Shown here piece by piece: positions 35,386-46,688 of a DNA stretch of 64,000 nt. A model generated the notes under the pieces. The model worked only from the letters and a program-made list of their open reading frames with translations, did no database searches and was not told the DNA's origin. Source of the stretch: Nematostella vectensis (lineage: Eukaryota > Cnidaria > Anthozoa > Actiniaria > Edwardsiidae); the NCBI RefSeq assembly GCF_932526225.1, contig NC_064035.1, forward strand, positions 14,556,469 to 14,620,468, in the 5' to 3' direction. Position numbers and translations under genes: made by a program. The first letter of the stretch is position 1. Each line of letters starts with the position of its first letter.

Positions 35386-37160
35386 CGGAATCCAAACTGA
35401 TTGCTGTATAATATATTATGAGTTTGTAAGTAATGATTTAAGCGTTGGCAAATTAGTTTTTCAAATATTTGGTTGAAAATTGGGAGCAAGGAGATAGGAC
35501 GATAGTTAGAAAGGGTAAGGGCGGAACCCTTTTTAAATACAGGGATCACCTTAGCGATCTTGAACTTGTCTGGGACTATGCCTGACTCGATTGAAAAATT
35601 GTACAGCATTGCCAATGTCTTAGATAAAATGGAGCTTGCAGATTTTAGAACTCGCATGGGAATAATGAAGGGCCCCGTTGACTTGTTTGAGTTGAGTTTA
35701 CAAATTTCAGACTCGATTTCGTTGGGTAGAATCGGGAAAAGGCAAAAACTGTTTGGCTGCCGTTTTTTCAAATAGTAAGAGAAGGATTTCGCAGTGTCTG
35801 GAGTATCATTTGCTAGATTTTTTTCCAATGTTTGTGAAGTAGTTGTTGAAAGCATTAGAAATGGCTGTTGGGTCCGTAAGCACCGAGTCACTAGTTATAA
35901 TTTTACTCGGAATGGAAACCGGAGATGCTTTTTAAAGCTCTTAAAAGAGTGACTATTTGTTTTATACCTTTCTTTAACGTTCTTAAGATGTGCTGAAAAA
36001 TAGTCTCCATAATATTTTCCCTTGCTGGCAATTAATAGGCGTTTAAGTTTATTTCTGTATAGTTAAAACTTATTATGTATAAAGGAATTCTGAGTATTGA
36101 GAAACTGTTTATAGAGTTTATTTTTAATAGCAATTGAGTGTTTGATGCCTGTTGTGATCCATGGTTTGGAAAGGAATTTGATTTCCTTTCTAGAAAGTTT
36201 TTTCAGGGGGGCGTGTTTGTCAATAATCCTTTCTACTGAAGCGTAGAAAGAGTCAAAGTAGTCGTTTACGTCTTTACAGTGCGAAAAACAATGCTCCCAG
36301 TTTATGGCCTGCATATCATGCACTACCGCGGACTCGTCATAATGAGAGTAAACCCGGCAGAATAATTTGAATCTACGAGGGAGTTCAGTAAATTTGTTAA
36401 TTATCAAAAAATTCGGTAGATGATCCGTCAAATCATAAACAATATTCCCGCTAATGGTGTGATGTTGAAAAGAGTTAAAGAAAATGTGATCAATAAGCGT
36501 TGCAGAGTGATTAGTGATGCGGGTAGGTTGGAGAATGTGTTGTTGGAATGAGTAGGATGCCATTGTATTTATAAAATCATCCGTGGCCTTACCTGAGCTA
36601 CAATTCAATGCGTTAATATTCATGTCCCATTAGTATGCAAAACTTATTTATCTTATCGATGGTTTCGTTAAGCGTGTTTGTAAGCAACACCACATAAAGT
36701 GTTTTGATTTTTTTTGTTTTCGGTTTCTATCAAAATTATTTCATGGAAATTGCTCGAGGAGGAAAGGTCTGAGCGAATGTTGTAGGAGAGGTTATTTTGT
36801 AAATAGCAACCTACTCCGCCTGCCTCCGTATTACTTGGTTCAAAAATAAAATCATAGCCTTCTAGCTCCGTATTTAATGTACTGTAAACACGGTCCTTAT
36901 TACACTTGATTTCGGAGAGTCCAATGACATTAAACGGGTGCTTCAGCTGAGTGAAAGCTATCAAAATTAGCAGATAGGCTTCTGATGTTACAATGCATAA
37001 CCGAAAATGTATTGTGGCAAATTGATTGACTAATTTCGGTACTACTATGAAAATCATGGGCTGAATAGTATTTAAAGTTTACTCCACAGGGTAAACTGTC
37101 TGAGGAGTCTTCGTTGGAAGGAGTATGGAAATATTTAGTTTTGTTGCCCAATTTTGACAA
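35386..37160 (-). pseudogene. LINE-A, 5' part of ORF2: endonuclease and start of RT
   Basis: Minus-strand pieces in three frames: an endonuclease N-terminus (HCNIRSLSANFD; GLSEIKCNKDRV) at about 37160-36668; an endonuclease C-terminus (TLIDHIFFNS, LTDHLP) at 36623-36063; and an RT N-terminus (LNSNKSTGP, NYRPISLLP) at 35891-35386. At least two frameshifts fall around 36600-36680, breaking the GDFN catalytic segment. The RT part stops at QFGFR where the Penelope-like element begins. APE-type LINE of the Jockey/CR1/L2 group; exact clade not resolved. Confidence 0.85.
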
Positions 37161-37229
37161 GATCTCAAATCTACGTAGTTCTTTTAAATAGTCAATTGAT
37201 AAGCTCTTAGAGCTCTTAGACAGCTAGAA

Positions 37230-38194
37230 TTCGAATTGTATGATAAATCAAGAAGTTCAGGCTTAGTTAAGCTATTGAATGCAAAAGTTTCTGAGCCCTT
37301 CTTGAGTGACTGTCGACAGGTTCGACAGGAATCTTCATTTAAATTAGACATCAATACGTACTTGACTTACGTGCCTGTTAAATTTGCTGACTCTACCTCT
37401 TGTGAATCGTGGTCTTCTCGTTGCTTGAGGTGGAGTAAATCCTGTGATTTACTGATCAGCACAGCTTGGCTGTCGTTATTTTTCCTCAGGAACACTTTTC
37501 TATTCTGCGTCCAAATGTACTTGAACTTCAGATCATGCCTGGCGCTTAACGCCGCCTTGAACAGCTCCCTGTTGCCTGGACTCAAACTTTCCGAAATGTA
37601 GATCTTGTTATCGGTCCGTGTGTCCCGTACGGATTTATCTCGGAGATGTTTCCGACCGGCATAAAATCGGTCTCGAACATCTCTGCGTGCAAATTTGACA
37701 ATAATTGATGCAGTCGGCGTGTTAACATGTACTCCTGGCTTAGCTGGGCGCTGGTTGGGATTCGGTCTCGGAGCCGGTAGCCTGTGGCTTGTGCTTATGT
37801 CTTCTTCTTAGATTTCGACTTCCATAAGCTCTCCTATCTCTTTTACTACGTCGTTCGTGTTCTCCGTAGGTGTTACCGGAACGCCTTTAATCTCTAAACA
37901 ATCTCTCCTCGAGTACTGTTCTATGTCGTCGAGGGACTTCTTCTTAGTATTCAAATCTCCCGCCATTTTGTTGAGTTCCACTTTAATTAGCTTGTTCTCC
38001 GTTTCGAGACTTGTGTTTCTTGACTCAAGAAACTTCACTTTTTTGGATAGTATATCACATTGGTCGTGCAGAAAAGCAAGCGAGTTCACAGCCTCCGCCA
38101 GTTGTGAGGATAGATCTTTGAGGCTTGATTTCATGGGCCGTAGCTTCTCGTCGAACTTTCTATCGAGGAGGTCCTCGATATGGTCGCTAGCCAT
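37230..38194 (-). pseudogene. LINE-A ORF1: coiled-coil and nucleic-acid-binding protein
   Basis: From the ATG at 38194: 128 residues with a long coiled coil (heptad-like L/V spacing, from KLRPMKSSLKDL to LDDIEQYSRR), then RRDCLEIKGVP, the usual start of the RRM-like part in ORF1 proteins. The frame breaks near 37808 and resumes around 37600-37367 with NRELFKAAL and RKVFLRKNND, matching the ORF1 C-terminal domain. It precedes ORF2 as expected for a near full-length LINE. Confidence 0.75.
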
Positions 38195-39895
38195 ACTAAC
38201 AGTGCCAAAGCACTTTTATAAATTGAATATTCACTTCCTTCAATGAACACACTATTACAGATAATACATATACGACATTGAAGAGCAAATTGACGAGCAG
38301 GAAGGGAAGAAAGCTTGATGGCTTAACAAATTTTCCCTCCAGAGCTTCAAGGACAACCGACCATGACGACGGTTCAGCAGACCGCAAGCCAGCTGAGAAG
38401 AGATATCTCATACTTTCGGGTGATGTCCTGCTGCAAGAGACCAAGATACATCATGGTCTCTTGCCTGCTGTGAGTGACATGATAATGTCAAGTATCGCAT
38501 ACGCATATACATATCCCATATTAATTTTTAAAATAATTTTGGCATCATTAATATGTTTTTTTAGAATGAAGAACATAAAATAAGAAACAATCTAAAATAA
38601 AAACTGCAAGCCGACTAGTTGAACTATTCTTTATATCGGGTTTCCTTTGGAAATTTACGCATTCTCATCTGGTAGACCGCTGATCAGTTGTTGTCATCTG
38701 AAACCAGACCCGTGTTCAAGTACTTGACCTTTGCATTGAAATTAATCTCATAAATCGGCCTTTTTCCCAGAAACATCTTGGCAGAAGGTAAGAACTGAAG
38801 AGCTTGAATATCTTTTACTTCAATGGAGCGTAAAGAAACTTTAAAACCCAAACAAATCCTTCAAAGTTTGCCATTCCGGCAGGCGTTCTTAACTGAAATC
38901 TGTACAAAATAGCAAATATTTTTCATTGTAATGTCTTTATTGACTTCCAGTAACTTCCAAGGATGAACCAAGACAATTATACAGCATCTGATATTAGTAT
39001 ACAGCAAGGGTAGAGTTCATTTTCTGTGATTTGTCTCCTGTTCAAACAGGAATGTGTATCTAATAAAGACGGCTGTCAAGAAAATCGCGTGTTATTTGAG
39101 CTCGACATGGGGTTGCGTTCGGCTTCATTATAATTCGGGAATTTGATTCCCCCAATTTTTTATTTGCTGACTCGGAAGAAATAACACCAATCTTTGCTCA
39201 AAATGCAAAATTTCTGCGAAAATCCATGTACCATCGGTTTTATAAGCCCCTAATTTAGACTATTATTCAAGTCGAATTTTTTTATTGACATGTTTAGACA
39301 GCAATAAAATATACTTTTTTTTGCCGGAAAAAGTGAAGAAACCACTCGATTTATACCTTATCAACTCCTTTCTAAGGATCTGTATCGCTATTTTTAATTC
39401 CGCGTATATTTAAAAATATTTTGCGATTTTTTACGCATGGTGAAAAATGCCCCCAAATCGGCGATTTTATAGGCAAAATCGTAAATTCTCGAAAAATATT
39501 TATTGTATGTAACTCAAACTTTTTAACCATGATAAGAGAACCAGGGGCTAACTTTAAACCAATTTTGAAATTTCTTATTTGGAACTCCTCAGTTGAATCT
39601 AAGGGACTGGTACACTTAAAAGGTAGTTTTTGCAATGTCTGAGCTATTGTATTCGTTATAAAAGTCTGCCCTTCCGTTTTTGATGCTGTGTTCAATTTCT
39701 GTCTTTGACAGTCAGTCCTTGGCCTCCATTCTCCAACTAAACACGATCTCAGGACGCTTCAAAAAACTTGAATTTAGCTCTGTGGTACACTAAAAAGTAT
39801 AGTCTTTCACTCGAGGAGACATTGTCTAGCTTCATTTAAGAGATAGTTGACTTATTTCGGCTGTTTTGCCACCGTAAGCACTCAATACGAGCTAA
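38195..39895. other. Gene-free stretch between LINE-A and the next gene candidate
   Basis: AT-rich. Possibly LINE-A 5' UTR up to about 38480. No domain-bearing ORF or paired splice sites that I trust. Confidence 0.4.
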
Positions 39896-39898
39896 TGC

Positions 39899-39912
39899 GG
39901 CCGCCATATTGG
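39899..39912 (+). promoter_or_regulatory. YY1-like initiator site
   Basis: GGCCGCCATATTGG, close to the YY1 consensus often found at transcription starts, lies ten bases before the ATG of the candidate gene that follows. Confidence 0.4.
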
Positions 39913-39920
39913 AAAATGTC

Positions 39921-41335
39921 ATGACAACCAAGATCCTCGCTGGGGGTCATTTCACAAGCTTGACCCATGCCTTAAAGGAAACCGAACAAGTACTTCTTAA
40001 AAGAAGCAAAACTGAATCAACTACAGGTCATCGTCAAAGCTGGAAAATCGAAAATCAAAGTAAGTAAATACCCTTTAAAACATTTCTGTAATAAATTTGG
40101 ATTGCTTTTTATTCAAGACAACGTTTGATCGTTGCGAAACCTCTTGAGGTTGATTCTCATTGGAACGTAAGCGCAAAAGAACGCAACTAATTAACTTTCT
40201 TCACCGTTTGCGCTTACGCTTGCGTCCTAGTGAGAACCAACCTTTACGTTTTGTGCTCATAACAAGGCATCGTCCTTGATTTCGTTGACAAATCTAACCG
40301 TACAAATCAAATAGTTTTCAACCTTTTCTCTTGAAAACGGACAAGTTACCTAGATCCTACTTTGAGTAAAGGAGATATACTTTTGACGCACATTATAAGA
40401 ATATTAATGTACTAAGTATTTGCTAACAACCTTCTTTGTTTTTTGCAGACATTCTCTCGGGATCAAACATAGTTTATAAGTTCTACAAACTTCGGCAGAT
40501 CTCCGAACACAAGGTAAATAACATGGGCTGTAAACACAAATAACGCATCAAAACGCATCAATCGTAAATTTATCTAACTGTAAAAATAAACTCATAATTT
40601 GGGATAGATAAGACAGTCCAGAAGGGTCTTTTTAATAATACAGCAAAAATTTATGTACGTGATTGTGACATTATGGATTCATCCTTAAATTTTAATCTAT
40701 TCAAAGATATGATTATGATTTATTAGAAAAGGATTACACGGATGATCAATAGCACTAATATTTAATTTTTTTATTATGTACACAATTCGATTCGTTGTTT
40801 TAGAACGAACCAGACTAACAAAGCAATATTTTGCTGCTATCTGCGCTTCGGTATGTTCTTATTATAAAAAAAAAGTGTTACAGTTATATTGCTATTGTTT
40901 TTAAAAATATTCTTTAGCGTACAATCTACCTGTTTCTACAAATCTTACGGTTAACTGTTTTCTTTCATTCTTTTTGACATATTGTAGAAGTTATAATAAT
41001 CATTTCCTGAAATTATTTTTTGCTAAAACTGCGTTTTCCTGAAACCATGTTTAGCTAATAAATGCCTGTTATTAAACGGGTGACTGATTATCTCAGATAA
41101 TTATACCATACAGTTTTACAGAAAAAAATCCAAGATCTCAGTCTCCGAAAAAAAAAAACATAAGTAGAGGTTCGAGGTAGCGGGATGCTTTAGTCGCAAG
41201 TTTCTTTGATAAAACTTAAACCGGCTGACCATTTGACCAGTTCTTCTTCAAAATCTAATGAATGTCCTCTGAACGTTCTCCTTTTGTGTTCAGAAAAAGC
41301 TTTTTGCCGGAAAACTATGGTATTTTCCCGCTTAA
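39921..41335 (+). CDS. Candidate small three-exon gene, product not recognised
   Basis: Exon 1 is 39921-40059, with ATG 39921 and a strong donor (GTAAGTA). Exon 2 is 40449-40513, with a TTTTTTGCAG acceptor and an AAG/GTAAAT donor. Exon 3 is probably 41294-41335, with a TGTTCAG acceptor and a TAA stop overlapping an AATAAA signal at 41334-41339. Phases agree (139 + 65 nt = 68 codons), giving about 81 residues: basic, with motifs HALKETEQVLLKRSK and NIVYKFYKLRQISEHK. An alternative third exon at 40804 would end after four codons. Support is the splice-site quality, frame continuity, the YY1-like site and the polyA signal. I recognise no domain, and a non-coding or longer transcript is possible. 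Confidence 0.4.
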
Positions 41336-41789
41336 TAAATTACAATATCACATGTATTATTACAGTATAAGCTATACCATTACACAAGGGGAATTAAATT
41401 TCCCTTGCTTTGTGACGTCACTGATATCCTAACCACGGCTACAGGATAGACCCAGTCTCAAAACTATTGTATCCGTATTTTTGAAAATGTAAATTTCAAT
41501 CAGAATCGTTATTTGTGTGCATCTAGTGAACTATAATACCCACTGAAACTGCGCGCTTGAGAAGCCCTTTAAACCTTTAACCTTTAAATACAATAATTGC
41601 CACTAGCGAGCTAATCCGGCAATGAGGGGCAGCGTACCAACTACCCATGCACATACTACGGTTGATAATAAATAAATAATAAATAAAACAAAAGAAACAA
41701 TAAATGAATGAATAAATAAATAAACGTAACAATTCGATAAGATGATGAGATAACAATACGACATGTACATGGGTAGTATGGCAACTAAA

Positions 41790-42092
41790 TCATTGCCGGG
41801 CCAGCTCGCCAGTGACGGCTATCTTAAATTCATCGACAGAGCTGAGGTCTAGCATTTGTTGGGGCAGAGAGTTCCAAACGGGGATAGTTCTTGAAAAGAA
41901 GGAGTATTTGAATTGGTTTATACTGGGAGGCGGGAGTGTAAGTTGGCATGTGTTCCTGACGCTTGACCTGGTTGCGTAGGAACCAGGTTTGCGAATTACA
42001 TCACTCGGGAAATCGATTTTTACTAGCCCGTGGTGGATCTTATAAAACATGACAGAGTCGAATACTGTTCGCCAAGTTCTAGCTGGTGCCAT
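41790..42092 (-). pseudogene. LINE-B C-terminal segment, frameshifted
   Basis: Encodes RTVFDSVMFYKIHHGLV, then SSVRNTCQL, YSFFSRTIPVWNSLP and a stop; these are typical last residues of CR1/L2 ORF2. It overlaps the main ORF in a different frame, so it is separated by a frameshift rather than by a true start. Confidence 0.85.
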
Positions 42093-45000
42093 CCTAGGTG
42101 TGTCAGCATATTCGTGACGCTGCTATGCCTTCCGTAGTCGTTGCACACAAATCTGGCAGCGCGGCGTTGTACAGATTCAACTTTTTGAATGTCCTTCTTA
42201 GTGTGGGGGCTCCATGCTTCCGTCCCGTACTCCACCAGTGGCCGTACCAGCGCCTTGTAGGCTTGCTCTTTAACCGCAGCTGGGCAGGAAGATAAATTTC
42301 TTTGTAGGATACCCAATACTGCGTTAGCCTTCTTCTTGACTTCCTCCGTGTGCTTTGACCAATTGAGAGATGTAGAAATGTGGACTCCAAGGTATTTTTG
42401 AACGCTAACCCCCTCCAGTGTGGTTCCACACAAATGGTATGGGAACTGGGACTTGTCGCGTTTTAAAGTGATGGTCATGACGTAACATTTTTTGGGCGCA
42501 AACTTCATCTGCCACTGTTCTGCCCATCGTTCAAGGTGGTGAAGATCTTGCTGTAGGGCGTGGTGGTCATCAAGGCTCTTAATTGGGCGGTATAGGACGC
42601 TGTCGTCGGCAAACAGTTTCACGTGTGATTTGATGCCAGATGGCAGGTCGTTTATGAAGAGCAGGAATAATATCGGTCCTAAGACCGTGCCCTGAGGCAC
42701 GCCTGATAGCACAGGGGACCAGGTAGAAGAGGCCCCGTTCACGACCACTCGCTGTCTTCTGTTGGTAAGAAAGTGCCTTAACCACAGTAAGAGTCTTCCT
42801 CTGATTCCATAGAACTCGGCCTTGATCAGTAGGCGTTCGTGAGGGACTGAATCGAACGCCTTGGCGAAATCAAGAAATACCACGTCAACTTGCCCATGGT
42901 CGTTCAGGACCGACGACCAATCATGAATAACAGATATTAGTTGGGTGGAGCAAGAGAGGCCTTTCAGGAAACCATGCTGTAGCTGAGTAATGATGTTGTT
43001 TGCGGACAGGTGACACATTATGTGTTTTGAGACAATGTGTTCCATCAGTTTGGAGACCAAGGATGTTAAAGATACTGGGCGATAGTTCTGTGGGTCAGAT
43101 CTTAGACCCTTCTTATAAATGGCTGATATGTTCGCGTCCTTCCACACGGTAGGGAGTACGCCATCCTTCATCGACTGCTCGAACAGTAATGTAAGGATAG
43201 GTGCGAGTTCTGTTGCAGCCTCCTTCAGGACTCTGGCTGGGACGGCATCTGGGCCACACGCCTTGTCTACACGGATGTTATCGAGTTGTACTCTAACGCC
43301 GTTAACAGAGAAGGAGATGTCTTTGATGTCTTGGTGAGGGGACGCGCCGAGAGTGGGAACATTAAGATTATCTTCCTGCGTGAATACACTGTCATACTGT
43401 GCCCTTAGCGCCTCAGCTTTACATTTGTCATTCGCGCAAACCCGTCCCTCCCAGAATAGAGTGGGTATCCCTAGTGACTCTGAGCGTAAGAGTTTCAGAT
43501 ATGACCACGCCCTCTTCACTCCGTTCGGCCTAGGTTCATCAGATTCAAGGTCAATCCCCTTCATAATCTCGCTCACGTAGTTATTGTGTGATTCCTTGAT
43601 GCTGTTGCTTACAATGTTCCTTAGGCGTTTATAGTTCACATGGTCTTTTTCCTTCCCAGTCCGTTTGGACTTTTTGAAGGCGCGGTCGCGTTTGCGCATC
43701 AATTTTTTGATGGGCGCGCCTATCCAGGGGAGGTGTCGCTTTGTTTTCGAAGTCTTGGATGGAATAAACCTCTCCATAGCATCACTAATGCAAGTTGAGA
43801 TAGCATTCCAATTTTCCTCCACGGATCTTTCCATGTGCGATGCAGCATAGTCCCTATGGAAGGATGCGATGTGTTCTTTTAACGCAGCCATGTCCGCTTT
43901 ATGGTAAAGATAAATCTTACGTGGGGGCTTGGGGATGTATTTTGGAGCAAGGTCAACTTCAAATAAAACCGCGCTGTGATCACTTAGACCCGACGTAACA
44001 TGACATGCATTAACAAGGCCAGGTTTAGACGAGAATGCAAGGTCCAAGAAGTTATCATATCGAGTTGGAGACTTAACATGCTGTGATAATCCATATTTTT
44101 CCGCCAACGCAATAAGGGCGAGGTCCCAGCTGTGAACAGGTGGAGTGAGTACAGCCTCGCCGCTTGACCATTCAATACCCGAGCAGTTAAAGTCACCCCC
44201 TATGATTGCATTAGGGCACTGCTGGTATTTGGTGAACAGTTTGCATAAGTAGTCGTCTAACAGACCGAGTCCCTCCTGGTCGGTTGGGGGGTGATAGAAA
44301 CTAGTTAGAAAAAGTTTCTTCCGCTTTGCGAGATGGATACATGCTGTTATCATTTCGGCCCCATCGACGTCGAGACCCCGTTCTTCCACTGCAGTCAGAT
44401 CGTTGCGAACAGCTATAAAAACACCTCCACCGGAAGCCGTCCTATCTCTCCGATATACTTCATAATTTTCAGGAAAGATTGAATAAGTGGGAATAATAGC
44501 GTTTATCTTTGATTCGCAGCCGAGAATAACGTCCGGGTCATGCAGTGCGACAAGAGATTGAAACTGCGACTTTTTGGCCGGGCTTTTTAGCCCGTTACAG
44601 TTAAGAGAGAGGATCTTTAACTTTCTCCGTGTTATCTTGACTCGGTTCCCTTGGGGATCATGGAATCTTGAAGGGCTAGACGTAAACAAAGGTGATCCCG
44701 GGTCGCTGCTTATTGTTGAATCAGATGAGAGACTTTCAAAGCGGTTTTCGTGACAAAGATCCATTTCGTTTAACAGGAACGTCGTCGAGAAGTTTGGGAA
44801 AAGGCATTTATTGCACAGCCACGCAAGCTGGGAGTCACTACCCAATCTGTCATAAGATTGAGCCGTCATGGCAATACACTTCGTATGATACCACATGTCG
44901 CACTCGTCACACTGAATCGCTCTTTGGTTCGATCTAGTTGGCTTTTGACAGATGCCACAAGGATCTTTAACGGGGCCCGGGTTCATCGTTGAACAGTCAT

Positions 45001-45283
45001 TTGCCATAATTATAAGGATCAATGAAATGCGAGGCGACGTAGAATCGTTCAAAACAGGGCCAAGCATTCGGCCGTGACGCTGCCTTGACAGTGAATTAAT
45101 GAATGCAAATGCAGAGCTTCTTGGCTGATTGACTTTGAATGAACTGGCTTTAAACTCCAAGTCACCCTGAACTCCGGGTATCGCGAATGGCGCCTCAGAC
45201 GAACAAACCCCGCTGACTGAGCTGTCCAGCACATTAAGTACGATGGCAAGAATAGTTATGGGTAGTTGGAGAGCCATTGCCAT
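42023..45283 (-). CDS. LINE-B ORF2-like polyprotein: PHD finger, endonuclease, reverse transcriptase
   Basis: A 1,086-residue open frame. N-terminal hydrophobic segment MAMALQLPITILAIVLNV (1-18); NPGP at about 101-104; PHD finger at about 109-160 (CGIC, CDECDMWYHTKC, WLCNKC); APE endonuclease at about 220-455 (LSLNCNGLKS, ILGCESKIN, GGGVFIAV, IIGGDFNCSG, GLSDHSAV); RT at about 690-930 (NYRPVSLTS, VVFLDFAKAFDSVPH, SGVPQGTVLGPILFLLF, LFADDSVLY); then a C-terminal region with YLGV and VQRRAARFV. The usual C-terminal MFYKIHHGLV follows in the next frame from about 42090, which indicates a single-base indel near 42075-42090. The RT active site FADD and the endonuclease GDFN are intact. Such proteins nick DNA and prime reverse transcription of their own mRNA in the nucleus. 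Confidence 0.9.
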   Translation of the reverse strand: MAMALQLPITILAIVLNVLDSSVSGVCSSEAPFAIPGVQGDLEFKASSFKVNQPRSSAFAFINSLSRQRHGRMLGPVLNDSTSPRISLILIIMANDCSTMNPGPVKDPCGICQKPTRSNQRAIQCDECDMWYHTKCIAMTAQSYDRLGSDSQLAWLCNKCLFPNFSTTFLLNEMDLCHENRFESLSSDSTISSDPGSPLFTSSPSRFHDPQGNRVKITRRKLKILSLNCNGLKSPAKKSQFQSLVALHDPDVILGCESKINAIIPTYSIFPENYEVYRRDRTASGGGVFIAVRNDLTAVEERGLDVDGAEMITACIHLAKRKKLFLTSFYHPPTDQEGLGLLDDYLCKLFTKYQQCPNAIIGGDFNCSGIEWSSGEAVLTPPVHSWDLALIALAEKYGLSQHVKSPTRYDNFLDLAFSSKPGLVNACHVTSGLSDHSAVLFEVDLAPKYIPKPPRKIYLYHKADMAALKEHIASFHRDYAASHMERSVEENWNAISTCISDAMERFIPSKTSKTKRHLPWIGAPIKKLMRKRDRAFKKSKRTGKEKDHVNYKRLRNIVSNSIKESHNNYVSEIMKGIDLESDEPRPNGVKRAWSYLKLLRSESLGIPTLFWEGRVCANDKCKAEALRAQYDSVFTQEDNLNVPTLGASPHQDIKDISFSVNGVRVQLDNIRVDKACGPDAVPARVLKEAATELAPILTLLFEQSMKDGVLPTVWKDANISAIYKKGLRSDPQNYRPVSLTSLVSKLMEHIVSKHIMCHLSANNIITQLQHGFLKGLSCSTQLISVIHDWSSVLNDHGQVDVVFLDFAKAFDSVPHERLLIKAEFYGIRGRLLLWLRHFLTNRRQRVVVNGASSTWSPVLSGVPQGTVLGPILFLLFINDLPSGIKSHVKLFADDSVLYRPIKSLDDHHALQQDLHHLERWAEQWQMKFAPKKCYVMTITLKRDKSQFPYHLCGTTLEGVSVQKYLGVHISTSLNWSKHTEEVKKKANAVLGILQRNLSSCPAAVKEQAYKALVRPLVEYGTEAWSPHTKKDIQKVESVQRRAARFVCNDYGRHSSVTNMLTHLGWHQLELGEQYSTLSCFIRSTTG

Positions 45284-45389
45284 AGTGAAAAGATGGCAAA
45301 ATCACATTTGAATCGGAACAGAATTGAACACGTCCGATAGGCTTGATTACCGCTGAAGACCCTCGCAGCTCTCTGATCTTTTTGCTCGT

Positions 45390-45670
45390 CCAACATGCTC
45401 ATTTCAGGTCAGACTGGTGTCAAGGTGTATCCCTAACAATTTCGCGGTCTTCACCTCAATTTCAATGATTTCCCTGCCATTAATTAAGACTTAAAGAGAC
45501 TTTTCATTCTCGACAAGCATGCGCTTTTTTCCTCGCTACATCTAATCAGGTTCTTTGTCTTGTCTGCATTTAGTGCCATTCGGTTTCGCGTTGCCCATGT
45601 ATTGATTTTATTCAGTTCTCTTGTTACCCGAGAAACAAGGGTGGTGATGTCTGCATATTAACATCTTGAA
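45390..45670 (-). pseudogene. Decayed LINE reverse-transcriptase C-terminal fragment
   Basis: The minus strand reads INGREIIE, then VKTAKLLGIHLDTSLT followed by TGA where the family has a Trp codon and NEHV. Further upstream are remnants of an N-R-M-A-L-N-A-D-K-T-K segment. Several stops and shifts. It is independent of LINE-B and probably older. Confidence 0.65.
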
Positions 45671-46112
45671 TGTCTTGCGCTGTTTGCACAGTGAAAGTGC
45701 TTCGTTCACAAAAAGCTAATTTAGAGATTAAAGCGAATTGGTTCGTACGTGGCTAGGTCTACGACAGGCGAAGCAAACGGCTTGTGCGGGTCTCATTGAT
45801 CCATTAAACGGGTCTCCAGGGCTTGCTTTGAGGCATTTTCCTTCAAACAACAAAGCTTTTTCACTTTAACTGAAATGTTTAGAGCCGCTTCGTGTTTTCT
45901 TTGTCACCGAGGAGGCGACGGACCAGGCTCTTCACATGGTTTCTTGATACACCCATTTTGTCTCTAACTGCATGATGTACAAAGCGATGATAATTCTTCT
46001 ACGGGTGCTGCGCATCAGAGAACTTGTGTTGCCGAGCCTCGAGCATCTCTTCAACATACTTCATATTTATTAAACTCGGTAGTAGATGCCAATGCAATGA
46101 TCTTTTGTAGTA

Positions 46113-46251
46113 GCACACGGTGAGGCGCACACGGTGAGGCGCACACGGTGAGGCGCACACGGTGAGGCGCACACGGTGAGGCGCACACGGTGAGGCGCAC
46201 ACGGTGAGGCGCACACGGTGAGGCGCACACGGTGAGGCGCACACGGTGAGG
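46113..46251. repeat. 14-bp minisatellite, 10 copies
   Basis: Perfect or near-perfect repeats of GCACACGGTGAGGC. The ORFs across it (repeating RVRLTVCASPCAPH) are artefacts. Confidence 0.95.
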
Positions 46252-46688
46252 AAATTTTACGCATGCACCTTGCCTCGGGAAGCCAGTGCCGGGGATAAAT
46301 CAGCCTACGACTCCGCAACAATGTTCGGCTACGAAAGTCGTAGTGTGTAATTCAGGGCTAAGACATGTCGTAGGCAGGTCACATACGACTAAATCGTGCT
46401 GTCTAAATCTGATTCAGTTGAATGGTTCTCGAAACAAAATTTCACGTGTCAAGCTGGTACACTGTGTGCTACCTGTAGCTATCTGTTCCCTAGTTCAGAA
46501 AACTAGTAATGGGAAAGGAATGTCCGTCATGTCGGTACATAGGTAGGCAGTATAAGGTGCGTGTATAGCATGACAGAGGTCTGAACATTGTATCATAGGA
46601 GACTATATACAGTAGGTCATGCTGTATTCTTACAATTAATCTATCATTTTGTTGATTCCCAGTAAACCAAACAAGGACTGGCTAGAAA

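Larger units (their letters stand above)
41640..45283 (-). mobile_element. LINE-B, CR1/L2-type retrotransposon, nearly intact
   Basis: One long minus-strand coding region with endonuclease and RT, followed by a C-terminal piece in a shifted frame (42092-41790). An A/T-rich tail of AAAT-like repeats (about 41661-41735, seen on the plus strand as AATAAATA) would be the 3' end. Only one clear coding lesion is seen, so the insertion is much younger than LINE-A. I did not identify target duplications. Confidence 0.85.

Noticed and set aside
45999-46321. Cys/Pro-rich repeat ORFs (ASPCAPHRV units)
   Set aside because: Translations of the 14-bp minisatellite.
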